DNA of 64,000 nt from Pseudomonas yamanorum (GTDB lineage: Bacteria; Pseudomonadota; Gammaproteobacteria; Pseudomonadales; Pseudomonadaceae): the NCBI RefSeq assembly GCF_013386765.1, contig NZ_JACARE010000031.1, positions 1 to 64,000 of the forward strand, written 5' to 3'. The notes beneath the pieces are model-generated. The model searched no databases, was not told the DNA's origin, and saw nothing but the letters and a program-made list of their open reading frames with translations. The stretch's first letter is position 1. The number at the start of each line of letters is the position of its first letter. Shown here in pieces: positions 17,185-25,710 of this stretch. The translations under genes were made by a program, and so were the position numbers.

Positions 17185-17651
17185 TCTTTTACCGGCTCAC
17201 GGGCCAGGCGGTCGATCTCTTCGCGGAACTCGTTGAGGTCCTGGAAGCGTCGATACACCGAGGCGAAACGGATATAGGCGACTTCGTCGAGCTTTTGCAG
17301 CTCGGCCATCACCAGTTCTCCAACGACCAGGGATTTGACTTCGCGCTCGCCGGTAGCCCGCAGCTTGTGCTTGATGTGCACCAGCGCCGCTTCCAGCCGC
17401 TCGACACTCACCGGGCGTTTTTCCAGGGCGCGCTGCATTCCGGCGCGCAGTTTTTCTTCGTCGAAAGGCTGGCGACTGCCGTCGGTCTTGATCAGACGTG
17501 GCAATACCAGTTCGGCGGTTTCGAAGGTGGTGAAACGTTCACCGCAGCCAGAGGCCAGGCATTCACGCCGGCGACGCACCTGTTCGCCCTCGGCGACCAG
17601 ACGCGAGTCAATGACCTTGGTGTCGTTGGCACCGCAGAAGGGACAGTGCAT
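17181..17651 (-). CDS. nrdR: Transcriptional repressor NrdR
   Basis: Represses ribonucleotide reductase genes when dATP is bound. The start is chosen at 17651 (MHCPFCG); upstream in-frame starts add a non-family stretch. The protein is 156 residues. The zinc ribbon cysteines are 3, 6, 31 and 36, all present. The ATP-cone region from about 47 (PRLIKTDGSRQPFDEEKL) is complete. It is the first gene of the ribD-side transcript. Confidence -1.
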   Translation of the reverse strand: MHCPFCGANDTKVIDSRLVAEGEQVRRRRECLASGCGERFTTFETAELVLPRLIKTDGSRQPFDEEKLRAGMQRALEKRPVSVERLEAALVHIKHKLRATGEREVKSLVVGELVMAELQKLDEVAYIRFASVYRRFQDLNEFREEIDRLAREPVKE

Positions 17652-17790
17652 GGTGGCAGGCAACAAAAAATGGGAGGGCCATGGTAGCGCATCCCCGTGG
17701 CAAGACAAGCCATAGCCTTTACGGTATATAGGCTGACTATTATGTTTCATATTTTTTAAGCCACGGATTTTGTCCTTTCTGGAGCCGTAC

Positions 17791-18249
17791 ATGCAGTTAC
17801 GACCACTTGTTTTGCTCACGTTGCTTGGTTTCCTGGTCGCCTGCAGCAGCCATACCCCAAAACCTGCCGCGCCCGTTGCTGCCCCTCAGCAAGAGAAAAA
17901 AATCCCTGGCGTGGAAGAAGACCTGGGCCCGTTGCCCGCCTTCCAGCGTGAAGTCAGCGGCCAATTGAACGGCGTACCTGCCGGTGCGGAAGTTGAACTG
18001 GCACTGCTGGTGATCGACGACCGCTCGCGCCCGCAACAACTGCTCGCCAGCAGCGTGCTGATCGGCAACAACAAGCCGTTGGCCTTCCGCCTGCGCTTCA
18101 ACCCCGAAGCCTTCCCCGCAGGCGGACGCGTTGAACTGCGTGGCCGCGCCAGCCAGTCCGGCCAGTTGATCCTGCACCTGCCGCCCGTGCGCATCACCCA
18201 AGCGATCACCCAGACCACCGGCCCGCTGCAACTCGTTCCCGCACCATGA
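17791..18249 (+). CDS. YbaY/YscW-like lipoprotein
   Basis: A 152-residue predicted lipoprotein. The signal sequence ends in LVACSS, with the lipobox Cys after about 15 residues. The mature part is a beta-rich domain (FQREVSGQLNGVPAGAEVELALLVIDD). This resembles the YbaY/YscW family of small lipoproteins. The ATG at 17791 is preferred over a TTG at 17770. The stop overlaps the next start (ATGA). Confidence -1.
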   Translation: MQLRPLVLLTLLGFLVACSSHTPKPAAPVAAPQQEKKIPGVEEDLGPLPAFQREVSGQLNGVPAGAEVELALLVIDDRSRPQQLLASSVLIGNNKPLAFRLRFNPEAFPAGGRVELRGRASQSGQLILHLPPVRITQAITQTTGPLQLVPAP

Positions 18250-18902
18250 CGCCACCGCTGGACCTGCAACGCGCCCTCAGCGAACTGATCGGCGACGCCC
18301 AACTGGTGCCCTGCCCGCTGCCGGGCACCGCGTTGTCGCTGTGGCTGCTGGACGCCGACAACATGGACCGCGCCTTCAGCCCCGAAGAAACCCGGCGCAT
18401 CCTGCATGAGCCACCGTACTGGAGCTTTTGCTGGGCCAGCGGTCTGGCGCTGGCGCGATACCTGGCGGCCAATCCCGAGTGGGTTGCGGGCAAGCGGGTG
18501 CTGGATTTCGGCGCGGGTTCGGGTGTTGCCGGGATAGCCGCGGTAAAAGCCGGCGCGCTGGAAGTGGTGGCTTGCGACCTTGATCCGCTGGCCCTGGCCG
18601 CCTGCCGGACGAATGCCGAACTCAACGGCGTAACACTGGGTTATTCAGAAGACTTCTTCGCCGAAGCCGACCGGTTTGACCTGATCCTGGTCGCCGATGT
18701 GCTGTACGACCGGGCGAACCTGCCGCTGCTGGACCAGTTCCTCACCCGGGGCCGCGAAGCGCTGGTCGCCGATTCCCGGGTTCGGGACTTCCAGCACCCG
18801 GACTACCAGCGCCTGGAAATCCTCGACGCCCTCACACTGCCCGACCTGGCCGAGCCCTGGGAGTTTCGCAAGGTGAGCCTGTACCATTCGCGGCGCCGTT
18901 GA
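18246..18902 (+). CDS. SAM-dependent methyltransferase, ETFB-lysine/nicotinamide-methylase type
   Basis: A 218-residue class I methyltransferase. Motif I is VLDFGAGSGVAGIAA (about 86-100), followed by VVACDLDPLALAACRTNAELNG and the DLILVADVLYD stretch near residue 140. This pattern fits the NNT1/ETFB lysine methyltransferase group, whose substrate is often a protein lysine. The ATG overlaps the lipoprotein stop. The substrate here is unknown. Confidence -1.
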   Translation: MTPPLDLQRALSELIGDAQLVPCPLPGTALSLWLLDADNMDRAFSPEETRRILHEPPYWSFCWASGLALARYLAANPEWVAGKRVLDFGAGSGVAGIAAVKAGALEVVACDLDPLALAACRTNAELNGVTLGYSEDFFAEADRFDLILVADVLYDRANLPLLDQFLTRGREALVADSRVRDFQHPDYQRLEILDALTLPDLAEPWEFRKVSLYHSRRR

Positions 18903-18904
18903 GA

Positions 18905-18990
18905 CCATCGCAGGCAAGCCAGCTCCCACATTGACCGAGTTCCACCTTTGGAATGCAGTCAATGTGGGAGCTGGCTTGGCTGCGATAGCG
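18905..18990. repeat. REP pair (REPIN)
   Basis: Arms ATCGCAGGCAAGCCAGCTCC on the left and GTGGGAGCTGGCTTGGCTGC on the right, about 38 bases apart. It lies between the methyltransferase and the thioredoxin gene. Confidence -1.
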
Positions 18991-19069
18991 ATCCTGAGAC
19001 CGCCCCGCTTTCAGCCAACCCCACCAACCCTTATAGTTGCCCCATTCCCCGCTTTCTTCGAGATACCCC

Positions 19070-19942
19070 ATGAGTGAGCCCACGCCGTACATCTTCGACG
19101 CCACCACCGCCACGTTCGACCAGGCGGTGATCCAGAATTCCTTCGAAAAACCCGTGCTGGTGGATTTCTGGGCCGAGTGGTGCGCGCCGTGCAAGGCGTT
19201 GATGCCGATGCTCGCGAAGATTGCCGAGAGTTATCAGGGTGAGTTGCTGCTGGCCAAGGTCGATTGCGACGCCGAGCCAGACGTGGTCTCGCGCTTCGGC
19301 ATTCGTAGCCTGCCGACGGTGGTGCTGTTCAAGGACGGCCAGCCAGTGGACGGGTTTGCCGGTGCGCAGCCCGAATCCGCCGTGCGCGCGATGCTGGAGC
19401 CCCATGTGCAGATGCCGCCACCCGCTGCGGCTGATCCGCTGGAGCAGGCCCAGGCGTTGTTTGCCGAAGGCCGTATCACCGACGCCGAAGCCGTGCTGGT
19501 GACCTTGCTGGGCGAAGACAACACCAACGCCGCCGCGCTGATCCTGTACGCACGCTGCCTGGCCGAACGCGGTGAGCTGGGCGAAGCGCAAACCGTGCTC
19601 GATGCGGTCAAGAGCGATGAGCACAAGGCCGCACTGGCCGGCGCCAAGGCGCAGATCACCTTCCTGCGCCAGGCCGCCGACCTGCCGGACGCTGCCGACT
19701 TGAAAGCCCGTCTCGCACAAAACCCGCAGGATGACGAGGCAGCGTATCAACTGGCCGTGCAGCAACTGGCGCGCCAGCAATACGACGCCGCGCTGGATGG
19801 CTTGCTCAAGCTGTTCATCCGCAACCGCAGCTACAGCGAAGGCCTGCCCCACAAAACACTGCTGCAGGTGTTCGAATTGCTCGGCAACGAGCACCCGCTT
19901 GTCACGGTTTACCGCCGCAAGCTGTTCGCCGCGTTGTACTGA
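19070..19942 (+). CDS. cnoX: Thioredoxin-fold co-chaperone, CnoX/YbbN type
   Basis: A 290-residue protein. The N-terminal thioredoxin domain has WCAPCK at 37-42, so it is a redox-active form; the E. coli protein lacks this full CxxC pair. TPR-like helical repeats follow (AQALFAEGRITDAEAVLV, LLGEDNTNAAALILYARCLAERGELGEAQ). In E. coli the family holds clients for GroEL and DnaK. The ATG at 19070 matches the family start; an upstream in-frame TTG at 19037 is not preferred. It is convergent with the next small gene. Confidence -1.
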   Translation: MSEPTPYIFDATTATFDQAVIQNSFEKPVLVDFWAEWCAPCKALMPMLAKIAESYQGELLLAKVDCDAEPDVVSRFGIRSLPTVVLFKDGQPVDGFAGAQPESAVRAMLEPHVQMPPPAAADPLEQAQALFAEGRITDAEAVLVTLLGEDNTNAAALILYARCLAERGELGEAQTVLDAVKSDEHKAALAGAKAQITFLRQAADLPDAADLKARLAQNPQDDEAAYQLAVQQLARQQYDAALDGLLKLFIRNRSYSEGLPHKTLLQVFELLGNEHPLVTVYRRKLFAALY

Positions 19943-19945
19943 CCC

Positions 19946-20293
19946 TTACTCGATCCAGCTGTACAGCGGCGTATCCCCGCCGCTGGCCACCTTGACCTTG
20001 GCGCTATGGCGCAGGCGCACCAGCAGGCGCTTGCCCGCAGAGGCGCTGCCGGCCAATCCTTCCAGTTGATCAAGCAGTTCCAGCCCGTTGAGTTGGCCGG
20101 CCTTGCGCAGCAAGTCCTGCGCGGCTTGCCACAGGCTCTCGTCCAGGTTCCCCGCCGCCGGCGCCACCACGGGCTCGGCACTCGGGGTTTTGCTGGCCTG
20201 CAACTGCGCGCCCAGCCGGGCCCAGTCGCCGTCGTCCAGCTCCACGGTCAAGTCCACCGGCAGGTCGCCGACGGTTCCACGAATTCTCAACAT
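19946..20293 (-). CDS. Small conserved hypothetical protein
   Basis: About 115 residues, soluble, starting MLRIRGTVGDLPVDLTVELDDGDWARL. GGGAG sits ahead of the ATG at 20293; a GTG at 20302 is the alternative. It ends DTPLYSWIE. No family with a known role was recognised. It converges with cnoX and diverges from the zinc-type cluster. Confidence -1.
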   Translation of the reverse strand: MLRIRGTVGDLPVDLTVELDDGDWARLGAQLQASKTPSAEPVVAPAAGNLDESLWQAAQDLLRKAGQLNGLELLDQLEGLAGSASAGKRLLVRLRHSAKVKVASGGDTPLYSWIE

Positions 20294-20377
20294 CGCACTC
20301 ACTCCCGCACTTTTCTGACGAGCATGCTCCCACGCGTCTTGCGCTACGCCAAGCAGGCGGTCAAACTCGTCGCAAAA

Positions 20378-20399
20378 TTGTTATAAGATCACATAACAA
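20378..20399. promoter_or_regulatory. Zur-like palindrome before the histidine-rich protein gene
   Basis: A perfect 7-base inverted repeat, TTGTTAT then eight bases then ATAACAA, ends 29 bases before the ATG at 20429. It is close to the AT-rich Zur boxes of gammaproteobacteria (TGTTAT...ATAACA). Repression when zinc is plentiful is inferred. Confidence -1.
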
Positions 20400-20428
20400 A
20401 ACTTTCATCTTTATCCGGGAGCTCCACC

Positions 20429-21037
20429 ATGCGCCGTTTGCTGCTCGCTTTGCCCTTTGCCCTATTGCCACTGGCCATCGCCCAGGCTGCCGACGAGCAC
20501 GACCATGATCACGAGCACGGCAGCCTGGGTGCTCACGAACACGGTGTCGGCCGCCTCAACGCAGTACTCGACGGCCAGGCCCTGGAGCTGGAGCTGGACA
20601 GCCCGGCGATGAACCTGGTGGGTTTCGAACACCTGGCCACCACCGCTGGCGACAAGGCCAAGGTCGCTGCTGCGCGCAAGCAACTTGAGCAACCTTTGGT
20701 GCTGTTCAGCCTGCCCAAGGCCGCCGGTTGCGTGATCAGCACCCAGGAACTGAACAGCCCGCTGTTCGGCGACAAGCCTGAAGCCGACCATGACGACGAT
20801 GACGACCACGCCACCGATGGCAAAGGTGCCGCCGCCCACGAGCATCATCACGACCACAGCGAAATCCACGCTCACTACCAGTTCAACTGCGCCACCCCGA
20901 CTGCGTTGAGCAACCTCGACCTGACCCAGGTGTTCAAGACCTTCCCCGCCACCCAGAAAATTCAGGTACAACTCATTGGCCCGAGCGGCCAGCAGGGTGT
21001 GGAAGCGACGGCGCAGGCAGCTACGCTGAAATTCTGA
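20429..21037 (+). CDS. zrgA: Histidine-rich periplasmic protein, DUF2796/ZrgA type
   Basis: A 202-residue secreted protein. The signal peptide ends near QAADEHD. Two metal-binding stretches are visible: EHDHDHEHGSLGAHEHG at the mature N-terminus and DHDDDDDH with HEHHHDHSEIHAH in the middle. Between them is a conserved DUF2796 fold (LNAVLDGQALELELDSPAMNLVGFEH). In Vibrio a DUF2796 protein (ZrgA) belongs to a zinc uptake system. It heads a cluster with an ABC pair and a DUF3299 protein, matching PA4063-PA4066 of P. aeruginosa, which is zinc-responsive as I recall. The zinc role is inferred from the histidines and the Zur-like box. Confidence -1.
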   Translation: MRRLLLALPFALLPLAIAQAADEHDHDHEHGSLGAHEHGVGRLNAVLDGQALELELDSPAMNLVGFEHLATTAGDKAKVAAARKQLEQPLVLFSLPKAAGCVISTQELNSPLFGDKPEADHDDDDDHATDGKGAAAHEHHHDHSEIHAHYQFNCATPTALSNLDLTQVFKTFPATQKIQVQLIGPSGQQGVEATAQAATLKF

Positions 21038-21050
21038 TGTAACCCCCCTT

Positions 21051-21140
21051 CTGTAGGAGCTGGCTTGCCAGCGATGCAGACACCGCGGTGCTCCAGAAAC
21101 ACCGCGGTGACGCCATCGCAGGCAAGCCAGCTCCTACAGT
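21051..21140. repeat. REP pair (REPIN) inside the zinc-type cluster
   Basis: Perfectly paired outer arms CTGTAGGAGCTGGCTTGCC and GGCAAGCCAGCTCCTACAG, with an inner CACCGCGGTG repeated twice. It splits the DUF2796 gene from the ABC gene and could attenuate transcription or protect the mRNA end. Confidence -1.
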
Positions 21141-21184
21141 TGATCGGTGTCATCATTCAAATCGAGCCAGACCACTGATTTCCT

Positions 21185-21895
21185 ATGACCCAAGCACTTA
21201 TCGAACTGTCTGACCTGGGCTTCAACTGGCCAGGTCACCCGCAGTTGCTGGACATCCCGACGTTTCGCCTGGAGCCGGGCGAAACCCTGTTCCTCAAGGG
21301 CCCCAGCGGCAGTGGCAAGACCACCTTGCTGGGCCTGTTGGGCGGCGTGCAAAAGCCCAGTCGCGGCAGCATTCGTCTGCTGGGCCAGGAGCTGACCGAA
21401 CTCTCGGCCGGCGCCCGTGACCGCTTTCGCGTCGACCACACCGGCTACATCTTCCAGCAGTTCAACCTGCTGCCGTTTCTTTCGGTGCGCGAGAACGTCG
21501 AGCTGCCCTGTCACTTCTCCAAGCTGCGGGCGCAACGGGCGATCCAGCGCCACGGCAGCGTCGACCAGGCCGCCGCGACCTTGCTCGCCCACCTGGGCCT
21601 CAAGGACAAAAACCTGCTGGAACGCCGCGCCGATTCCCTGTCCATCGGCCAGCAACAACGGGTGGCCGCCGCCCGCGCGCTGATCGGCCAACCGGAACTG
21701 GTAATCGCCGACGAGCCGACTTCAGCCCTGGACTACGACGCCCGGGAAGCCTTCATTCAGCTGCTGTTCGCCGAGTGCCGCGAAGCAGGCGCCAGCCTGT
21801 TGTTCGTCAGCCATGACCAGAGCCTGGCGCCGCTGTTCGACCGCAACCTGTCGCTGGCCGAACTCAATCGCGCCGCCACGCCCGTAGAGGTTTGA
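21185..21895 (+). CDS. ABC transporter ATP-binding protein (LolD/MacB type)
   Basis: A 236-residue cytoplasmic ATPase. Walker A is GPSGSGKTT (39-47), the Q-loop is IFQQFNLLPFLSVRENVELP, the signature is LSIGQQQR (a variant of LSGGQ), and Walker B is LVIADEPT. It belongs to the group that pairs with FtsX/MacB-type permeases. One base separates its stop from the permease start. It probably powers transfer of a periplasmic substrate or lipoprotein rather than import. Confidence -1.
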   Translation: MTQALIELSDLGFNWPGHPQLLDIPTFRLEPGETLFLKGPSGSGKTTLLGLLGGVQKPSRGSIRLLGQELTELSAGARDRFRVDHTGYIFQQFNLLPFLSVRENVELPCHFSKLRAQRAIQRHGSVDQAAATLLAHLGLKDKNLLERRADSLSIGQQQRVAAARALIGQPELVIADEPTSALDYDAREAFIQLLFAECREAGASLLFVSHDQSLAPLFDRNLSLAELNRAATPVEV

Positions 21896-21896
21896 G

Positions 21897-23162
21897 ATGT
21901 ATTTGTTTCGTCTAGCCATGGCCAGCCTGGCTAACCGCCGCTTTACCGCGATCCTCACCGCCTTCGCCATCGCCCTGTCGGTGTGCCTGTTGCTGGCGGT
22001 GGAACGGGTACGCACCGAAGCCCGCGCCAGCTTCGCCAGCACCATCAGCGGCACCGACCTGATCGTCGGCGCGCGCTCCGGCTCGGTGAATTTGCTGCTG
22101 TATTCGGTGTTCCGCATCGGCAACGCCACCAACAACATTCGCTGGGACAGCTACGAGCACTTCGCCGCCAGCCCCCAGGTGAAATGGGCGATCCCGATTT
22201 CCCTCGGCGACTCCCACCGCGGCTACCGTGTGATGGGCACCAACGAATCCTATTTCGAACACTACCAATATGGCCGCCGGCAGAACCTCGAACTGGCCAG
22301 CGGTCGCGCCTTCGCCACCGACCCGTTCGAAGTGGTGCTCGGCGCCGAAGTGGCCGACGCCCTGCATTACAAACTCGGCGACAAGCTGGTATTGGCCCAT
22401 GGCGTGGCGGTGGTCAGCCTGGTCAAGCACGATGACAAGCCGTTCACCGTGGTCGGCATTCTCAAGCGCACCGGCACCCCGGTGGACCGCACGCTGCATA
22501 TCAGCCTCGGCGGCATGGAAGCGATCCATATCGACTGGCACAACGGCGTACCGGCCCAGGGCAAAGGCCGGATCAGCGCCGATCAGGCCCGCAACATGGA
22601 CCTGACGCCGCAAGCCATCACCGCGTTCATGCTCGGCCTGAACAACAAGATTTCCACCTTCGCCCTGCAACGGGAGATCAACGAATTCCGTGGCGAGCCG
22701 ATGCTGGCGATCCTGCCGGGCGTGGCGCTGCAAGAGCTGTGGAGCATGATGGGCACCGCCGAAAAGGCGCTGTTCGTGATCTCGCTGTTCGTGGTGCTGA
22801 CCGGCTTGATCGGCATGCTCACCGCGATCCTCACCAGCCTCAACGAGCGGCGCCGGGAAATGGCGATCCTGCGGTCGGTGGGCGCGCGGCCCTGGCACAT
22901 CGCGACCTTGCTGATCTTCGAGGCGTTCGCCCTGGCATTGTCGGGCGTGATCGCCGGCGTCGGGCTGTTGTATGTGTGCATCGCCGCGTCTCGCGGGTAT
23001 TTGCAGGCCAACTACGGCCTGGACCTGCCGCTGTCGTTGCCGAGCGAATATGAATGGACCCTGCTCGGCGGTATTCTCGTCGCAGCCCTGCTGATGGGCA
23101 GCGTGCCGGCCTGGCGCGCCTACCGGCAATCGTTGGCCGATGGCCTGTCGATACGTTTATGA
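21897..23162 (+). CDS. FtsX/MacB-type ABC permease
   Basis: A 421-residue membrane protein. One N-terminal helix (FTAILTAFAIALSVCLLLAV), a large periplasmic MacB-like domain (about 40-270), then three C-terminal helices (ALFVISLFVVLTGLIGML, IFEAFALALSGVIAGVGLLYV, LLGGILVAALLMGSVPA). The conserved NERRREMAILRSVGARPWHI loop is present. Its stop overlaps a possible start of the next gene at 23159. It works with the preceding ATPase. Confidence -1.
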   Translation: MYLFRLAMASLANRRFTAILTAFAIALSVCLLLAVERVRTEARASFASTISGTDLIVGARSGSVNLLLYSVFRIGNATNNIRWDSYEHFAASPQVKWAIPISLGDSHRGYRVMGTNESYFEHYQYGRRQNLELASGRAFATDPFEVVLGAEVADALHYKLGDKLVLAHGVAVVSLVKHDDKPFTVVGILKRTGTPVDRTLHISLGGMEAIHIDWHNGVPAQGKGRISADQARNMDLTPQAITAFMLGLNNKISTFALQREINEFRGEPMLAILPGVALQELWSMMGTAEKALFVISLFVVLTGLIGMLTAILTSLNERRREMAILRSVGARPWHIATLLIFEAFALALSGVIAGVGLLYVCIAASRGYLQANYGLDLPLSLPSEYEWTLLGGILVAALLMGSVPAWRAYRQSLADGLSIRL

Positions 23163-23173
23163 GGAAGCTGTTG

Positions 23174-23695
23174 ATGCGTCGCGTCGTGCTTGCACTGTTA
23201 CTGCTGGTGGCCCTGCCTGCCTGGGCTGAAGAGCAGCCCAAGGACCTGTCGTGGCAGGAGATGATTCCGCCCGACGCGCCACCGGAAATTCCCAACATGA
23301 AACCGTTGCACGACTTGTCGGGCATGGCGGATGCGCTGTCGGTGGAGTCTGCGCCGGCCGCCAAGCAAGACCTGCCCAACGCGCCAGTCGTACAAAGCCT
23401 GGACGGTAAGCACATTCGCCTGCCGGGCTACATCGTGCCGCTGGAAGTCAGCGAAGAAGGCCGTACCACGGAGTTTCTGCTGGTGCCGTATTTCGGCGCG
23501 TGCATCCACGTGCCGCCACCGCCGTCGAACCAGATCGTGCATGTCAAAAGCGAGATCGGCGTGAAGCTCGACGAGCTGTACCAGCCGTACTGGATCGAAG
23601 GCCAGATGCAGGTCAAACCGTCCAGCAGCGAACTGGCCGATGCCGGTTACCAGATGGATGCCGACAAGATCTACGTGTACGAGTTGCAGGAATAA
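23174..23695 (+). CDS. DUF3299 periplasmic protein
   Basis: A 173-residue secreted protein with a signal peptide cleaved after PAWA. The core is IRLPGYIVPLEVSEEGRTTEFLLVPYFGACIHVPPPP, typical of DUF3299. The conserved Cys and His (ACIHVPPPP) could bind metal. The ATG at 23174 has GAGG about ten bases upstream; an ATG at 23159 overlapping the permease stop is the alternative. It completes the PA4063-PA4066-like set. Confidence -1.
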   Translation: MRRVVLALLLLVALPAWAEEQPKDLSWQEMIPPDAPPEIPNMKPLHDLSGMADALSVESAPAAKQDLPNAPVVQSLDGKHIRLPGYIVPLEVSEEGRTTEFLLVPYFGACIHVPPPPSNQIVHVKSEIGVKLDELYQPYWIEGQMQVKPSSSELADAGYQMDADKIYVYELQE

Positions 23696-23713
23696 GCCGT
23701 GATTGCGCTTTCA

Positions 23714-23727
23714 TTGAGCTGAGTCAA
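23714..23727. promoter_or_regulatory. Anr-like box upstream of oprG
   Basis: TTGAGCTGAGTCAA fits TTGAx-N4-xTCAA, with both inner positions changed in a symmetric way. It ends 64 bases before the oprG ATG. OprG in P. aeruginosa is known to respond to Anr and iron, so the box is credible though untested here. Confidence -1.
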
Positions 23728-23791
23728 AAGCTCGAACGTTACGATCTTTACCATTGGACACAAGCAATTAATAACGTCCTTTGGAGCTCCC

Positions 23792-24490
23792 ATGAACAAG
23801 TCCCTGCTTGGCGCGTCGCTTGTCGCGCTCGCCCTCGTCGCCCCCGTTGCCCACGCTCACGAAGCGGGCGATATCCTGATTCGCGCCGGCGCCATCACCG
23901 TCAACCCGAAAGCGGACAGCAGCAGCGTCAAGGTTGACCAGGGCCCGCTGGCCGGGACCAACCTGGGCGGCAAGGCGACCATGAGCAGCGACACTCAATT
24001 GGGCTTGAACTTCGCCTACATGTTCACCAGCCACTGGGGTATCGAACTGCTGGCGGCCACCCCGTTCGAACACGACGTGAAGATCAAGAACACCGCCCTG
24101 GGCGCCGCCAACGGCAAGCTCGGCTCGCTCAAACACCTGCCGCCGACCCTTAGCGTCGTGTACTACCCGCTGGACAGCAAGTCGGCGTTCCAGCCGTATG
24201 TGGGCGCCGGTATCAACTACACCTGGATCTACGACGAACACGTCGGCGGTCGCGCCCAAGAGGCCGGCTTCAGCAACTTCAAGGCCGAAAACTCCTGGGG
24301 CTGGGCCGCGCAGATCGGTGCGGACTACATGATCAACGACAAGTGGATGATCAACGCCCAGGCGCGCTACATCGACATCAGCACCAAGGCCACTGTGGAC
24401 AATAACGCGCTGGGCCAGGGCACTCGGGCCAAGGTCAACGTGGATGTGGACCCGATGGTTTACATGGTGGGGATTGGCTACAAGTTCTAA
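23792..24490 (+). CDS. oprG: Outer-membrane protein OprG (OmpW family)
   Basis: An eight-stranded small outer-membrane barrel of 232 residues with a signal peptide ending in VAHAHEAGD. DILIRAGAITVNPKADSS is the OmpW-type start of the mature chain, and the final strand ends VGIGYKF with a terminal Phe for barrel assembly. The family moves small hydrophobic molecules or amino acids. GGAG precedes the ATG. Synteny with PA4067 supports the name. Confidence -1.
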   Translation: MNKSLLGASLVALALVAPVAHAHEAGDILIRAGAITVNPKADSSSVKVDQGPLAGTNLGGKATMSSDTQLGLNFAYMFTSHWGIELLAATPFEHDVKIKNTALGAANGKLGSLKHLPPTLSVVYYPLDSKSAFQPYVGAGINYTWIYDEHVGGRAQEAGFSNFKAENSWGWAAQIGADYMINDKWMINAQARYIDISTKATVDNNALGQGTRAKVNVDVDPMVYMVGIGYKF

Positions 24491-24517
24491 ACACGCGCTA
24501 AGCAACGCAGCCTATCC

Positions 24518-24644
24518 AAATGTGGGAGCTGGCTTGTGTGAGAGCTGGCTTGCCTGCGATAGCATCACCTCGGTGAGACTGAAAAACCGAGTTGCCTGCA
24601 TCGCGGGCAAGCCCGGCTCCCACATAAGCCCCGCTCCCACATTT
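24518..24644. repeat. Nested REP element (REPIN)
   Basis: Same build as the element at 8116-8240: doubled left arm (TGTGGGAGCTGGCTTGTGTG then AGAGCTGGCTTGCCTGCGAT), a core near CACCTCGGTG, and right arm GCGGGCAAGCCCGGCTCCCA plus an extra half arm ending GCTCCCACATTT. Confidence -1.
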
Positions 24645-24659
24645 TGTTTTGTGTTGTTC

Positions 24660-25544
24660 TCAGCTATGCCGGTAAAACCGGTCGAGCAACGCCGGTAACC
24701 CGGCCCGCCAGGCCCGCGGCTTGATACCGAAGGTGTGGAGGATTTTCTTGCACGCCAGCACCGCGTGTTGCGGCTCGTCGGCGGCATCCGGGCGGGCGGC
24801 GTGGGCCTGGGCGGTCGGGGCTTCCACCGCCAGCGGGTGGAAGTTGCGCGCTTCGGTGAGGATCGCCTGACCCAGCGCCAGCGCAGTGGTCGCCTCTTGG
24901 CCGGCGTAGTGGTAGGTGCCCCACAACGGCGCGGCGCAATCGAGTTGCTTGAGCACCGAAATGATCACCCGCGCGGCGTCATCCACCGGCGTCGGGTTGC
25001 CCCGGCGGTCGTCAGCCATCAACAGTTCATCAGGCTTTTCGGCGCGGGCCAGGAAGCGCCCGAGGGTGCCGTCGACGCTGTCATCCAGCAGCCAGCCAAA
25101 GCGCAACAGCACGTGCTGCGGGCAGGTGGCGCGTACGCTCTGCTCGATGCGCCACAACGCCTGGCCACGCAGGCCTAACGGTACGGGTTCGTCTTTTTCG
25201 CTGTAGGCAGTGGCGCGGGAGCCATCGAACACCCGGTAGCTGGACGGTTGCAGCAAGGTAATGCTGTGGTGCTGGCACAGTTCGGCCAGGCGCTCGATCG
25301 CATATTCCTGTGCGGCCAGGCGTGTCTCGCTGACCGTCTCCGCCTGAAACCAGTCGAAGTAATAGGCGAGATTGATCAAGGCATCGGGACGGGTGTCGTC
25401 GAGCAGTTGCGTGAGACTCGCGGCATCCCAGCCGTCTTGGGGCGGACGCGGGGCGAGGAAACCGATGTCTTCCTCCGCACCGAGGCGAATCAGCGCCTGC
25501 CCGAGGGCATTCCCGCCGCCCAGTAACATAAGGCGCATTCGCAT
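24660..25544 (-). CDS. RmlD-like sugar-nucleotide/NAD(P)-binding protein
   Basis: A 294-residue SDR-type protein. The N-terminal nucleotide loop is MLLGGGNALGQALIRLG, followed by PDALINLAYYFDWFQAE and STxxVFD-like LLQPSSYRVFDG. VPLGLRGQALWRIEQSVR resembles RmlD (dTDP-4-dehydrorhamnose reductase). A classical YxxxK is not clearly kept, so catalysis is uncertain. The ATG at 25544 fits the family; 25538 is also possible. It is divergent from lhr. Confidence -1.
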   Translation of the reverse strand: MRMRLMLLGGGNALGQALIRLGAEEDIGFLAPRPPQDGWDAASLTQLLDDTRPDALINLAYYFDWFQAETVSETRLAAQEYAIERLAELCQHHSITLLQPSSYRVFDGSRATAYSEKDEPVPLGLRGQALWRIEQSVRATCPQHVLLRFGWLLDDSVDGTLGRFLARAEKPDELLMADDRRGNPTPVDDAARVIISVLKQLDCAAPLWGTYHYAGQEATTALALGQAILTEARNFHPLAVEAPTAQAHAARPDAADEPQHAVLACKKILHTFGIKPRAWRAGLPALLDRFYRHS

Positions 25545-25710
25545 AGATTGAGCAGGCCCGGTCTGTTTGGAACGATGGTTATTATCGACAGGCTTGTGAG
25601 CCATGCCGTTGGCATTTGCCAGAATCGTTGCATTTTGCGGGTTTGTAGCGCAACCGTCACTTATAAAGTGCGGGGTTGCAAGTTGCCGGGGCTGGCCGCA
25701 TAAATTGGGT

